Assembly: GCA_964391195.1 (NCBI GenBank)
Contig: CAYMLG010000002.1
Location: forward strand, 62,001 to 126,000
Reading direction: 5' to 3'
DNA from: JAAYXE01 sp964391195
Lineage (GTDB): Bacteria; Chloroflexota; Anaerolineae; Anaerolineales; UBA4823
Length of the DNA: 64,000 nt
Part shown: one piece after another, positions 7,301 to 18,278 of the stretch
Layout of the letters: the number at the start of each line of letters is the position of its first letter
Numbering within the stretch: the stretch's first letter is position 1
Made by a program: the position numbers and the translations under genes
Notes under the pieces: generated by a model
What the model was told of the DNA's origin: nothing
The model's input: the letters and a program-made list of their open reading frames with translations, nothing else
Databases searched by the model: none

Positions 7301-9883
7301 CTACTTCTGCAGGTACTTCCGCTGCCACTCGAACAGCTTATTCAGCGCCTCGATCGGCGAGAGAGAATTGACGTCCAGCTTCTTCAGTTCGTCCAGCAGG
7401 GGGTTCGTCTCCGGGAACAAAGCCAACTGCTGGGCCGCGTGGGGGTTGATCTTCACCGCCTTGCCCGACGAAGCCTCCAGTTGGCGCATGATCTCGTTCG
7501 CCCGCTGCACCACCGGAGAGGGGATGCCGGCGATCTGCGCCACGTGAATCCCGTAAGAGCGGTCCGCCCCTCCGGGGACGATCTTGTGCAGGAAGACCAC
7601 CTTCCCATCCGCCTCGCTCACCGCCACATTGTAATTCCGCACCCCCGGCAGCAGGTCCGCCAACTGGGTCAGCTCGTGGTAGTGGGTGGCGAACAGGGTC
7701 TTCGACCGCAGCCGCGGGTGGTTGTGAATGTATTCCACCACCGCCCAGGCGATCGATACGCCATCGTAGGTGCTCGTCCCCCGCCCGATCTCGTCCAGCA
7801 CCAGCAGGCTGCGCGGCGTGGCGTGGTGCAGGATGTTCGCCGCCTCCACCATCTCCACCATAAAAGTCGACTGCCCGGCGTGGATTTCGTCCTGCGCTCC
7901 AATGCGGGTGAAGATGCGGTCCACCAGCCCCAGGCGGGCCGAAGCAGCGGGCACAAAGCTGCCCATCTGCGCCATCAGCACAATCAAGGCGACCTGGCGC
8001 AGGAAGGTGCTCTTGCCGCTCATATTCGGCCCGGTCAGAACGCGGATGCGCTCGCCTTCCTCGAAGACGGTATCGTTCGGCACGAAGCGGTCGCCGCTCA
8101 GCAGCTGCTCCACCACCGGGTGACGGCCTTCACGGATCTCGAGCACATCCTCTTCGACCACCTCGGGGCAGACGAAGCCCCCGAGGGCTGCGGCCTCGGC
8201 CAGCGCTGCCAGCACATCCAGCCGGGCCAGCGCCCGCGCCGTGCCCAACAGCCGCCCGGCCGATTCCGACAGTTGCGCGCAGATCTCCTTGAACAACCGC
8301 GCTTCGATCTCGTGAATCCGCTCCTCAGCGTTCAGCACCAGGGCTTCATATTCTTTCATTTCGGGGGTGATGTACCGCTCGGCGTTCACCAGGGTCTGTT
8401 TGCGGATATATTCCTCCGGCGCCAGGCCGCTGTTGGCCCTGGAGATCTCAATATAATAGCCGAAGACTTTGTTGTACCCCACCTTGAGGGATTTGATCCC
8501 CGTCCGCTCCCGCTCGACGCTTTCCAGCTTGGCGATCCACTCACGGGCGTGGCGGGAGCGTTCCACCACCCCATCCAGCTCGGCCGAAAACCCGGGCCGG
8601 ATCACACCCACGTTTTGCAGCGTCGCCGGGGGCTCGTCAGCCAGGGCCGACTGGAGAAAGGCCAGTTCCCCGGCGCACAGGTCGAACTCGGCGAGCACCT
8701 GCTCCAGGGGCGCGGCACCGGCCGGGATCAGGCTGAACACCTCCGGCAGCCGCTCCAGGGTTTCCCGGATGGCGACCAGATCGCGCGGCTGGGCCACCTT
8801 CCCAACCACCCGGTTCACCAGGCGCTCCAGGTCTCCGAGCGGCTTCAAAGCTGCGCGCAGTTCGGCCCTGAGCATCCCGTGTTCGAATAGATAAGCGACC
8901 CCGGCCTGGCGGCGGCGGATCCGCTCCACATCCAGCAGCGGCATGCTCACCCACTGCGCCATCAGGCGCTTCCCCATCGGTGTGACCGTCTGGTCCAGCA
9001 CCCCGAGCAGCGAGCCGCGCGTGCTGCCGCCCCGCAGGGTTTCGGTCAGTTCCAGATTGCGCCGGGTGGAGGCGTCCAGGGTCATGAAATCGGACAGGCT
9101 GTAGGTGCTCAGGCGGGTGAGCAAGCCCAGGGCCCCCGGTTGAGTCTCGCCCAGGTACTGCAGGATCGCCCCTGCGGCGCGGACCCCGGCGGTCATCGAT
9201 CGCATCCCAAACCCATCCAGCGAAGTTACCCCGAAGTGCTGCTTCAAGGTTTCCACGCTCTTCCCCGGTTCGAAACGCCAGGCGGGCCAGGGGGTCTGGT
9301 GTCCGGGGAGTCCATTGTCGAAAGAGGAATTGTCGGGCAGCAGCAGTTCTGCGGGGCGCAGGCGCAGCAGTTCGGCCCGCAGGGCGGATCGTACGTCCCT
9401 ACCGCCGATCTCGGTCACGGCGAACTCCCCCGTGGTGACGTCCACATAAGCCACCCCGGCCTTTTCCTCGCCGTGGTTCTCCCCCAACACCGCGCAGGCC
9501 AGGTAGTTGTTGGCATCCCCGGGCAGCAGGCCGGGCTCCACCACCGTCCCCGGCGTCACCACCCGGGTGACCTGCCGCGGCACCAGCCCGTTGACCGGCG
9601 TATCTCCCACCTGCTCGCAGATCGCCACATGGTAACCCTTCTCGATCAGCCGGGCCAGGTAATTCTCCGCGGCGTGATGCGGTATGCCCGCCATCGGCAC
9701 CCGCACCCCTTTAGCCACATTGCGTGAGGTCAGGACGATGTCCAGCTCTCGGGCGGCGGTCTCTGCATCCTGGTCGAAGGTCTCGTAAAAATCGCCCAGG
9801 CGGAAGAAGAGGATCGCCTCCGGGTACTGGCGCTTGATTTCCAGGTACTGCTTGCGAATGGGGGTCACATCATCTTTCGACAT
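7301..9883 (-). CDS. mutS: DNA mismatch repair protein MutS
   Basis: About 860 residues, the usual length for MutS1. It binds base mismatches and uses ATP to recruit MutL. Mismatch-recognition motif GDFYE is at residues 30-34 (Phe32 and Glu34 are the contacts). Walker A GPNMSGKST lies at about residues 618-626 and is followed by the MutS signatures LLVLDEIGRGTSTYDG and FATHYHEL. The frame is open to 9919, but MSKDDVTPIRKQY, starting at 9881-9883, matches where the family begins. The gene is divergent from the ABC ATPase gene, and no mutL is in the window. Confidence 0.97.
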   Translation of the reverse strand: MSKDDVTPIRKQYLEIKRQYPEAILFFRLGDFYETFDQDAETAARELDIVLTSRNVAKGVRVPMAGIPHHAAENYLARLIEKGYHVAICEQVGDTPVNGLVPRQVTRVVTPGTVVEPGLLPGDANNYLACAVLGENHGEEKAGVAYVDVTTGEFAVTEIGGRDVRSALRAELLRLRPAELLLPDNSSFDNGLPGHQTPWPAWRFEPGKSVETLKQHFGVTSLDGFGMRSMTAGVRAAGAILQYLGETQPGALGLLTRLSTYSLSDFMTLDASTRRNLELTETLRGGSTRGSLLGVLDQTVTPMGKRLMAQWVSMPLLDVERIRRRQAGVAYLFEHGMLRAELRAALKPLGDLERLVNRVVGKVAQPRDLVAIRETLERLPEVFSLIPAGAAPLEQVLAEFDLCAGELAFLQSALADEPPATLQNVGVIRPGFSAELDGVVERSRHAREWIAKLESVERERTGIKSLKVGYNKVFGYYIEISRANSGLAPEEYIRKQTLVNAERYITPEMKEYEALVLNAEERIHEIEARLFKEICAQLSESAGRLLGTARALARLDVLAALAEAAALGGFVCPEVVEEDVLEIREGRHPVVEQLLSGDRFVPNDTVFEEGERIRVLTGPNMSGKSTFLRQVALIVLMAQMGSFVPAASARLGLVDRIFTRIGAQDEIHAGQSTFMVEMVEAANILHHATPRSLLVLDEIGRGTSTYDGVSIAWAVVEYIHNHPRLRSKTLFATHYHELTQLADLLPGVRNYNVAVSEADGKVVFLHKIVPGGADRSYGIHVAQIAGIPSPVVQRANEIMRQLEASSGKAVKINPHAAQQLALFPETNPLLDELKKLDVNSLSPIEALNKLFEWQRKYLQK

Positions 9884-9971
9884 GACCTCGATTCTAAAAG
9901 CTTGCGCCCAAATCAGCAAGTACGAAAATACGTTCTATAGTGGTGTGCAGGCAAATGTTGTCAGTTGTTAC

Positions 9972-10017
9972 TGTTGGGTGTGTTGCGGGCGGCGCAGCCG
10001 CCCACACACACCCAACA
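9972..10017. repeat. Long inverted repeat between mutS and the ABC ATPase gene
   Basis: Arms 9972-9983 and 10006-10017 pair over 12 bp. Inside, gggcggc (9987-9993) pairs with gccgccc (9997-10003) around a 3-nt loop. It sits in the shared upstream region of two divergent genes and has no U-tract, so it is not a simple terminator. Confidence 0.8.
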
Positions 10018-10060
10018 ATTCTTTCCTGATGACAAGTTGTGCTTGCACACGAAAAAACGA

Positions 10061-10089
10061 TTGATTTTTCAGGATCCAACGGATATAAT
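10061..10089 (+). promoter_or_regulatory. Sigma70-type promoter of the ABC ATPase gene
   Basis: TTGATT (10061-10066), 17-bp spacer, TATAAT (10084-10089). Confidence 0.8.
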
Positions 10090-10130
10090 TCAATCACTAT
10101 ATTCCCCGAAAGTGAGAAAGGAGAACTCTG

Positions 10131-11231
10131 ATGGCAAGCGTAACTTATGATCATGTATACAAGAGATTTGGCGATGTCATCGCGGTGAATGACCTCAATA
10201 TTCACATCGATGACAAAGAATTCCTGGTTCTGGTTGGGCCCTCGGGCTGTGGCAAAACCACCGCGCTCCGCTGTCTGGCTGGCCTGGAAGACATCTCTGA
10301 AGGGCGCATCCTGATCGGCGATCAGGTGGTGAACGATGTCGCCCCCAAAGACCGGGACATCGCCATGGTGTTCCAGTCTTATGCCCTATACCCGCACATG
10401 ACCGTGTTCGATAACATGGCGTTCGGGCTCAAACTCCGCAAGACCCCCAAGCAAGAAATCAAGCGCCGGGTTGAGAATGCGGCCCAGATCCTGGGCATCG
10501 AGAACCTGCTCGACCGGAAACCCCGCCAACTCTCTGGTGGACAGCGCCAGCGCGTGGCTGTCGGCCGGGCGATCGTGCGCGAGCCGAAGGTTTTCCTTTT
10601 CGACGAACCCCTCTCCAACCTGGACGCCAAGCTGCGCGTTGAAACCCGCGCCAACATCAGCAAACTGCACCAGCAGCTCCAGACCACCTTCATCTACGTC
10701 ACCCACGATCAGGTGGAAGCCATGACGATGGCCAGCCGCATCGCCGTCATCAACAAGGGCATCCTGCAGCAGATCGACACCCCGCAGACCCTGTACGATA
10801 AGCCGGACAACCTGTTCGTGGCCGGTTTCATCGGTTCCCCGGCGATGAACTTCTTCAACGCCTCCCTGCGCAGGGACGATGGGAAGTTGTACGTGGATGG
10901 CGGCAGCTTCAGCGTTCAGGTCCCCGAGAACCGGGTCAACACCTACGCTCCTTATGTCGGCAAGCCGGTCATCTTCGGCATCCGCCCAGAAGACATTCAC
11001 AACCCCACCTACGCCCCGCCAGGGATCATCGCCCAGCCGGTGGAGAGCGTGGTGGATGTCACCGAACTGATGGGCTTCGAGATCTCCGTTTATCTCAAGA
11101 GCGGCGACCACTCCTTCGTCGCCCGCGTCGATCCTCGCTCTCGCTACCACATGGGCGACAAGGTGCAAGTTGTCTTCAATGTGGACAATATGCACCTCTT
11201 CGACCGGGAAACCGAAATGGCCATCCGCTAG
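10131..11231 (+). CDS. ABC transporter ATPase of the MalK/UgpC/MsmK type
   Basis: A 366-residue ATPase that powers carbohydrate uptake transporters. Walker A GPSGCGKTT is at residues 36-44, the signature LSGGQRQRVAVGRA at about 134-147 and Walker B VFLFDEPLSNLD just after. The C-terminal third is the OB/TOBE regulatory part seen in MalK and UgpC. Start ATG has AAGGAG 7 nt upstream. It stands alone between its own promoter and a terminator, with no permease or binding protein next to it; by analogy with MsmK-type ATPases it may serve several sugar transporters encoded elsewhere. Confidence 0.93.
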   Translation: MASVTYDHVYKRFGDVIAVNDLNIHIDDKEFLVLVGPSGCGKTTALRCLAGLEDISEGRILIGDQVVNDVAPKDRDIAMVFQSYALYPHMTVFDNMAFGLKLRKTPKQEIKRRVENAAQILGIENLLDRKPRQLSGGQRQRVAVGRAIVREPKVFLFDEPLSNLDAKLRVETRANISKLHQQLQTTFIYVTHDQVEAMTMASRIAVINKGILQQIDTPQTLYDKPDNLFVAGFIGSPAMNFFNASLRRDDGKLYVDGGSFSVQVPENRVNTYAPYVGKPVIFGIRPEDIHNPTYAPPGIIAQPVESVVDVTELMGFEISVYLKSGDHSFVARVDPRSRYHMGDKVQVVFNVDNMHLFDRETEMAIR

Positions 11232-11246
11232 GGTCACTGCAATTTC

Positions 11247-11276
11247 CCCAGGGGGCTGGCCTGCCAACCCCCTGGG
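11247..11276 (+). terminator. GC hairpin after the ABC ATPase gene
   Basis: Nine-bp stem cccaggggg (11247-11255) with ccccctggg (11268-11276). No T-run; it may protect the transcript end. Confidence 0.5.
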
Positions 11277-11288
11277 TCAACCCATGCG

Positions 11289-11348
11289 AAACGCCTCTCC
11301 GCAAGCACCCCTCTCCATCACTGAGAGGCCCCGGCGGAGAGGCGTTTT
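11289..11348 (+). terminator. Terminator hairpin between the ABC ATPase gene and gpmA
   Basis: Fourteen-bp perfect stem aaacgcctctccgc (11289-11302) with 11334-11347, containing a second small hairpin, ending in TTTT. Confidence 0.7.
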
Positions 11349-11396
11349 GTTGGGAAAATCATGAAGCACAGCTAACGATAACCGAGGAGGTTTTGC

Positions 11397-12152
11397 ATGG
11401 ATCATAAATACACGCTGGTCCTGGTCCGCCACGGCCAGAGCACCTGGAACCTGGAAAACCGGTTCACCGGCTGGACAGATGTCGGGCTGACCGAGCAGGG
11501 CAGAAAGGAAGCCCACGAGGCTGCCAGGCTGCTGAAAGAAGGCGGTTATACCTTTGACATCGCTTATACTTCGGTCCTCAAACGCGCCATTCACACCCTG
11601 TGGATTATCCTGGAAGATATGGAGTTGGAATGGATCCCGGTGATCCGCGCCTGGCAGCTCAATGAGCGCCACTATGGCGCCCTGCAGGGGCTGAACAAGG
11701 CCGAAATGGCGAAGAAATTCGGCGAGGAGCAGGTGAAGATCTGGCGGCGCAGTTATGCCACCCCGCCCCCGGCCCTGGATAAGGACGATGAACGCCACCC
11801 GCGCTTCGACCGCCGTTATGCCGGGCTCTCACCGGAGGAACTGCCCGATACCGAATCCCTCAAACTGACCGTTGAGCGCATGCTCCCCTACTGGCACAGC
11901 ACCATTGCCCCCACCGTCAAGTCGGGCCAGCGGGTCCTGATCGCCGCCCACGGCAACAGCCTGCGGGCGCTGGTCAAGTACCTGGACAATATTTCCGATG
12001 AGGATATCCCCGAACTGAACATCCCCACCGGCGTCCCCCTGGTCTACGAGTTGGACGAGGACTTGAAACCACTGCGGCATTACTATCTGGGCGATGAAGA
12101 GGCGGTGCGCAAAGCCGCCGAAGCCGTCGCCAAACAGGGTGCGGCCAAATAG
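11397..12152 (+). CDS. gpmA: 2,3-bisphosphoglycerate-dependent phosphoglycerate mutase
   Basis: A 251-residue cytoplasmic glycolytic enzyme converting 3-phosphoglycerate and 2-phosphoglycerate. The phosphohistidine motif LVRHGQSTWN is at residues 8-17. Further family motifs are FTGWTDVGLTEQG, NERHYGALQGLNK and LIAAHGNSLRALVKYL, which holds the second catalytic histidine. Length equals that of the E. coli GpmA type. A GAGGAGG-like ribosome site precedes the ATG. It is a single-gene unit bounded by hairpins on both sides. Confidence 0.97.
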   Translation: MDHKYTLVLVRHGQSTWNLENRFTGWTDVGLTEQGRKEAHEAARLLKEGGYTFDIAYTSVLKRAIHTLWIILEDMELEWIPVIRAWQLNERHYGALQGLNKAEMAKKFGEEQVKIWRRSYATPPPALDKDDERHPRFDRRYAGLSPEELPDTESLKLTVERMLPYWHSTIAPTVKSGQRVLIAAHGNSLRALVKYLDNISDEDIPELNIPTGVPLVYELDEDLKPLRHYYLGDEEAVRKAAEAVAKQGAAK

Positions 12153-12205
12153 TCCGCCCCGCCGCCCGCGCACAGCCGCGGCGATACCAGCCGGGCAAAA
12201 CGACT

Positions 12206-12247
12206 GCGGAGCGCTCTTGTCGCTGGAAAAGGACAAGAGCGCTCCGC
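12206..12247 (+). terminator. 16-bp perfect hairpin downstream of gpmA
   Basis: Arms 12206-12221 and 12232-12247 (gcggagcgctcttgtc and its complement), 10-nt loop. No strong T-run follows. The rest of 12248-12476 shows no gene or other feature. Confidence 0.6.
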
Positions 12248-12476
12248 TCGTTAATCTCTTCCATGTCCGCCTGGTCAAAGTGCATCCGCTTTAACCTGGC
12301 TTCACGCGGCAATTATCCGGGGAGAAACCCTCTCCGTTGACGCCGCCGGTTGGGGCTGTGCAGATCGGCGCAGCCTGAGGCCGTTGGTTTATCACCAGGG
12401 GCAACCCCACAGCAGGGCGTCCAACTCCCACCCGGATTGTAGGCCAGGGTGAAGGACCGGTCCGGGTCGTTGGCCT

Positions 12477-13196
12477 TCAGCCGCGGCGGCCGGGCCTGCG
12501 CAGCCCCAGCCAGAGCAGGAGCCCGGCGACCAGCGTCATCGAGCCCACCAATAAGAAAATATCCTGCCAGAAGCGCTCGGGGAAGAGCCGGATGAGGGTG
12601 TCGCTGAAAAGGAACATCCACGTTCCCGGCTGAAAGAAGACGTTGTGGAACGCGGTGAAAAAGACGCCGAACGCGACCAACACCGCCGCCAGGATCGCTG
12701 CGATCAGGATTACAGTCAGCAGCCCGCCGCGGCTCAGGCCCTGGCGGTAAGCCGGCCACCAACGCCCAAACCAGGCCCAGACGCCCGCCACCACCAGGGC
12801 CCCCAGCGAGACATAAAGCACCGTCATTGTGGTCCGGAGCGCCACCTTCACGTCCACCATATGGCGCAGCTCCCGCTCATTATAGACAGGCGAACCATCC
12901 TCGAAGCGCAGATCGCCCAGGAATGAAATCCCGGCGTCGTTCTGCAGGTACTCCAGGGCGATATTCGCCCAATGCAGGCGGTCTTCCGTGCTAAAACCAT
13001 ATAGGTCGGGGGGAAAACCCGGCCGGTTGTATTCCACCTGCAAGAAAAGCGGGTTCATAATCAGCCGGATGGCCAGCAGCGCCAGCGCAACCGGCACCAG
13101 CACGGTAACCACCCAGGATAGGCCCCGGTACAGGGCAAATTCCCGGGCCAGGGTCTGCGTGGAGGCGCTCGCTTGGGCAGCAGTTTTTTCGCTCAC
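12477..13196 (-). CDS. DUF1461 (TIGR01906) membrane protein, Lit-like
   Basis: A 239-residue integral membrane protein with an N-terminal helix, a large extracytoplasmic loop and three further C-terminal helices. The loop contains YNERELRHMVDVK, and AFHNVFFQPGTWMF follows further on. The HM-DVK and FH--FF----W patterns mark the DUF1461/TIGR01906 family. In Firmicutes this family includes Lit, a lipoprotein intramolecular acyltransferase whose two catalytic histidines lie in such motifs. The start codon overlaps the stop of the spermidine-synthase-like gene by 4 bp (ATGA), so the two are translationally coupled. Lipoprotein acyl transfer is an inference; the function of Chloroflexota members is not known to me. 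Confidence 0.75.
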   Translation of the reverse strand: MSEKTAAQASASTQTLAREFALYRGLSWVVTVLVPVALALLAIRLIMNPLFLQVEYNRPGFPPDLYGFSTEDRLHWANIALEYLQNDAGISFLGDLRFEDGSPVYNERELRHMVDVKVALRTTMTVLYVSLGALVVAGVWAWFGRWWPAYRQGLSRGGLLTVILIAAILAAVLVAFGVFFTAFHNVFFQPGTWMFLFSDTLIRLFPERFWQDIFLLVGSMTLVAGLLLWLGLRRPGRRG

Positions 13197-14758
13197 TCTA
13201 AATCCTCCATCTCACCAAACAGCACGTAGTTCAGCACCAGGCGGTTCGTGTACCACTCGACCGGCGCCCAATCGTCGGTGAAGACCAGCTCGCTTTCCGG
13301 CGTTGGCTGCTGGTTAATGATCGTCCGCTCGATGGCCGTGATCAGCAGCGGATGGGTATCCTCTTGCTGGGTAAGCGCCAGGTAGTTCTCGTACAGGTTT
13401 TCGATCCGCGTTGGCTGTACGGTGGCGTAAACGATCGAGTTGAATGAATTAGGCACGTCCATGACAAAAACCGAAGGGAACAGGGTCCGAATAGTGCCCA
13501 CCAGGCCCTCGATCAGGCGCCGGTCGGTTGGCGAGCGCCCAACGTTGATCACCAGCACCCCGTCCCCGGTCAGGTGGTCGCGCGCCTCCTGAAAAAACTC
13601 ACGCGTGGTCAGGTGCCAGGGGATATATGGCGGCCGGTATGCATCCACGGCGATAATGGTGTACCGGCGGTCGCTGCGGCTCAGGCCCACCCGCCCGTCT
13701 TCGGCGATGGCGTTCAGGTTGGGCATATTCATGTCGAAATATTCCCGCCCCACCTCGATAATTTTCGGGTCGATCTCATATCCGTCGATCGGGATCGGGC
13801 CGAAGACTTCGGTCGCCTGGCGGGCCGTTGTGCCTCCGGCCAGTCCGATAATCGCCATGCTCTCCACATCTTCTCTGGCGAACGGCGCGGGGTTGAAGAA
13901 CGGCGCCACCAGGAATTGCTCCCACGGTCCGGCGTAATCCAGTTGGGTGGGGTGCCACATCGAATGGACCCCCTGACCTTCGTTCAGGCGCAGCAGGTGG
14001 AAGCCGTCGATCTCCAGCACCTGGATGTAATTGTACGCCGATTCGGTCTCGTAGATCTGTCCCGTGCTGTTTTTAATGGGGCGGCCTGCGCTCCAGATTG
14101 CCAGGGCCACCAGCACCGCCGGCATCCACATCACCCCCACCGCCTGCCGCAGGCCGGCCGAGCGCCACAGCCCGATGATGGCCACCAGGAGCAAAAATAC
14201 GCCGTGCAGGATGAATGTCAGCCGGGTGCCGATCAGCGGGATGAAAACCAGGGTCGGCAGAAAAGTGCCGATGAACGAGCCCAGGGTCGAAATGGCGTAC
14301 ATCCGGCCGGACACCTTCCCGGCATTCTGGGGGTCGGTGATCGCCAGGCGGATGGCGAAGGGCGAAATCGTCCCCAACAGCACCACCGGCGCCACGAACA
14401 GCACCAGAACCGCGGTGAAGGAACCGAACAGCACCCCCAGTTGGAGCTGGTCGAAGGCATCGGCCGCCACGGTGAGCACCGGTCCGGCCACCACCGGCAC
14501 CAGCCCGGCGGTAAACGCCCCCCAGGCGAGCACCGTGTACATCGTCTGCGGGTACGGCGAGCGGTCGGCCCACCAGCCGCCGACGAAGTAACCCGCGGTC
14601 AGATAGATCAGGATCAGGCCGATAATGCTGGCCCACACCAGGTTGCTGGTGCCGAACGCCGTCCCGATCAGCCGGGAAGCGGATAACTCTAATGCCAGCG
14701 TCGTCATCCCGCTGGCGAATACAGCAAAGTAAAGATAGCGGTTCATTGATTTGTCCAT
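13193..14758 (-). CDS. Membrane-anchored spermidine-synthase-like protein
   Basis: About 521 residues. The first about 215 contain six or more hydrophobic helices similar to the transporter-like part of fused MFS/spermidine synthase proteins. The rest is a Rossmann fold of the polyamine aminopropyltransferase family (IIGLAGGTTARQATEVFG nucleotide loop, DGYEIDPKIIEVGREYF, TIIAVDAYRPPYIP). Start MDKSMNRY at 14756-14758 is preceded by GGAGG with a short spacer; the ATG at 14744-14746 is the alternative. No SpeD-like gene is adjacent and the substrate is unknown. It forms an operon with the DUF1461 gene through a 4-bp overlap. Confidence 0.82.
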   Translation of the reverse strand: MDKSMNRYLYFAVFASGMTTLALELSASRLIGTAFGTSNLVWASIIGLILIYLTAGYFVGGWWADRSPYPQTMYTVLAWGAFTAGLVPVVAGPVLTVAADAFDQLQLGVLFGSFTAVLVLFVAPVVLLGTISPFAIRLAITDPQNAGKVSGRMYAISTLGSFIGTFLPTLVFIPLIGTRLTFILHGVFLLLVAIIGLWRSAGLRQAVGVMWMPAVLVALAIWSAGRPIKNSTGQIYETESAYNYIQVLEIDGFHLLRLNEGQGVHSMWHPTQLDYAGPWEQFLVAPFFNPAPFAREDVESMAIIGLAGGTTARQATEVFGPIPIDGYEIDPKIIEVGREYFDMNMPNLNAIAEDGRVGLSRSDRRYTIIAVDAYRPPYIPWHLTTREFFQEARDHLTGDGVLVINVGRSPTDRRLIEGLVGTIRTLFPSVFVMDVPNSFNSIVYATVQPTRIENLYENYLALTQQEDTHPLLITAIERTIINQQPTPESELVFTDDWAPVEWYTNRLVLNYVLFGEMEDLE

Positions 14759-14854
14759 ACCCTCCGGGGATCGAACGGTCCATCCCCCACCGGGAGGGTT
14801 GTATAAGTGACCACCCGCGAGGGTCGCGCGCCGGTTTTGTAGGGTGTCGGGGGG

Positions 14855-14860
14855 ATTATA
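14855..14860 (-). promoter_or_regulatory. Possible -10 of the spermidine-synthase-like operon
   Basis: TATAAT on the reverse strand. A TTGGCA lies only 14 bp upstream, so the -35 is uncertain. Confidence 0.35.
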
Positions 14861-14930
14861 TCCCATTTTTAACATGCCAATTTCCTGGAGCCGTTTCCAA
14901 ATTCGCCCCTTTTTGTGATAGAATTGCCGG

Positions 14931-15236
14931 AACCGATAACCAACATCGCCGACAGGGAACAAGCGCCGTGTTGGAGGCACAGAGAGCCGGGGTACAGGTG
15001 AGAGCCCGGCGCCAGGACCACCGGCGTTCGCCGCCCTCGAGATGCGAGAAGAACGGCTTACGCGCAGCGTAAGCACCAGTAAAGCTCGCCGGGTGCTCCC
15101 GTTACAGAGTCACACCGTTCGCCGGTCTGCATAACCGGCCGCCGGTGACTGAGGCTTCGTCCGCAAGGCCGGAGCGAATTGAGGTGGTACCACGAGCTGA
15201 GACTCGTCCTCGCACTTGAGGATGAGTTTTTATTTT
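14931..15236 (+). ncRNA. T-box riboswitch controlling alaS
   Basis: Leader of about 300 nt. The Stem I part shows agagagccggggtacagg with the pairing gagcccggc. The T-box core gaggtggtaccacg is at 15181-15194 and its TGG can pair with the tRNA acceptor end. A terminator follows at 15201-15235: actcgtcctc pairs with gaggatgagt (one G-U), then tttttatttt. Uncharged tRNA is expected to favour the antiterminator and switch on alaS. A GCC in the Stem I 3' side (about 15028-15035) would fit an alanine specifier, but I cannot fix the specifier loop by eye. A -10 TAGAAT lies at 14919-14924. Confidence 0.9.
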
Positions 15237-15249
15237 AAAGGAGTTCATT

Positions 15250-18036
<2,787 letters not shown>

Positions 18037-18059
18037 TACGGCAGGTATAACAGATGTGC

Positions 18060-18096
18060 AAGTGGGGCCTGACCTGTTAGGCCCCACTTACTTTTT
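18060..18096 (+). terminator. Rho-independent terminator of alaS
   Basis: Eleven-bp stem aagtggggcct (18060-18070) with aggccccactt (18079-18089), followed by a T-rich run. Confidence 0.9.
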
Positions 18097-18128
18097 CCGC
18101 CCTTCTCGTGGCTTTCCCAAGAATTGGG

Positions 18129-18174
18129 ATATAGGGGATTGGGCGGGCTATTCTGCCCGCCCAATCCCCTATAT
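18129..18174. repeat. 20-bp perfect inverted repeat
   Basis: Arms 18129-18148 and 18155-18174 pair without mismatch around a 6-nt loop; pairing can continue outwards by a few bases. It is the longest perfect palindrome seen in the window. Confidence 0.85.
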
Positions 18175-18179
18175 CTCGA

Positions 18180-18211
18180 TTTTTCAAAGCCTGGCTTAAG
18201 GCTTTGAAAAA
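18180..18211. terminator. Symmetrical hairpin flanked by T and A runs
   Basis: Thirteen-bp stem tttttcaaagcct (18180-18192) with aggctttgaaaaa (18199-18211). The T-run precedes the stem on the forward strand, and the same holds on the reverse strand, so it is atypical for a terminator. Confidence 0.5.
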
Positions 18212-18236
18212 GCCGTGCTGCCCTTCTCTGCATCCG

Positions 18237-18264
18237 TTCTCAAATCCGTTGACCGCGATATAAT
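18237..18264 (+). promoter_or_regulatory. Likely promoter of the glycan cluster
   Basis: TTCTCA (18237-18242), 16-bp spacer, TATAAT (18259-18264). The -35 is weak. The transcript would start only a few bases before the TTG at 18279. Confidence 0.45.
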
Positions 18265-18278
18265 CAGGACTCGGTCGA

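Noticed and set aside
7112..8890. Forward 592-codon frame opposite mutS
   Set aside because: Shadow of mutS, rich in His, Gln and Arg, with no motif.
12313..12762. Reverse-strand frame of 149 codons
   Set aside because: It overlaps the well-supported DUF1461 gene in another frame and has a low-complexity Pro/Arg/Gly composition.
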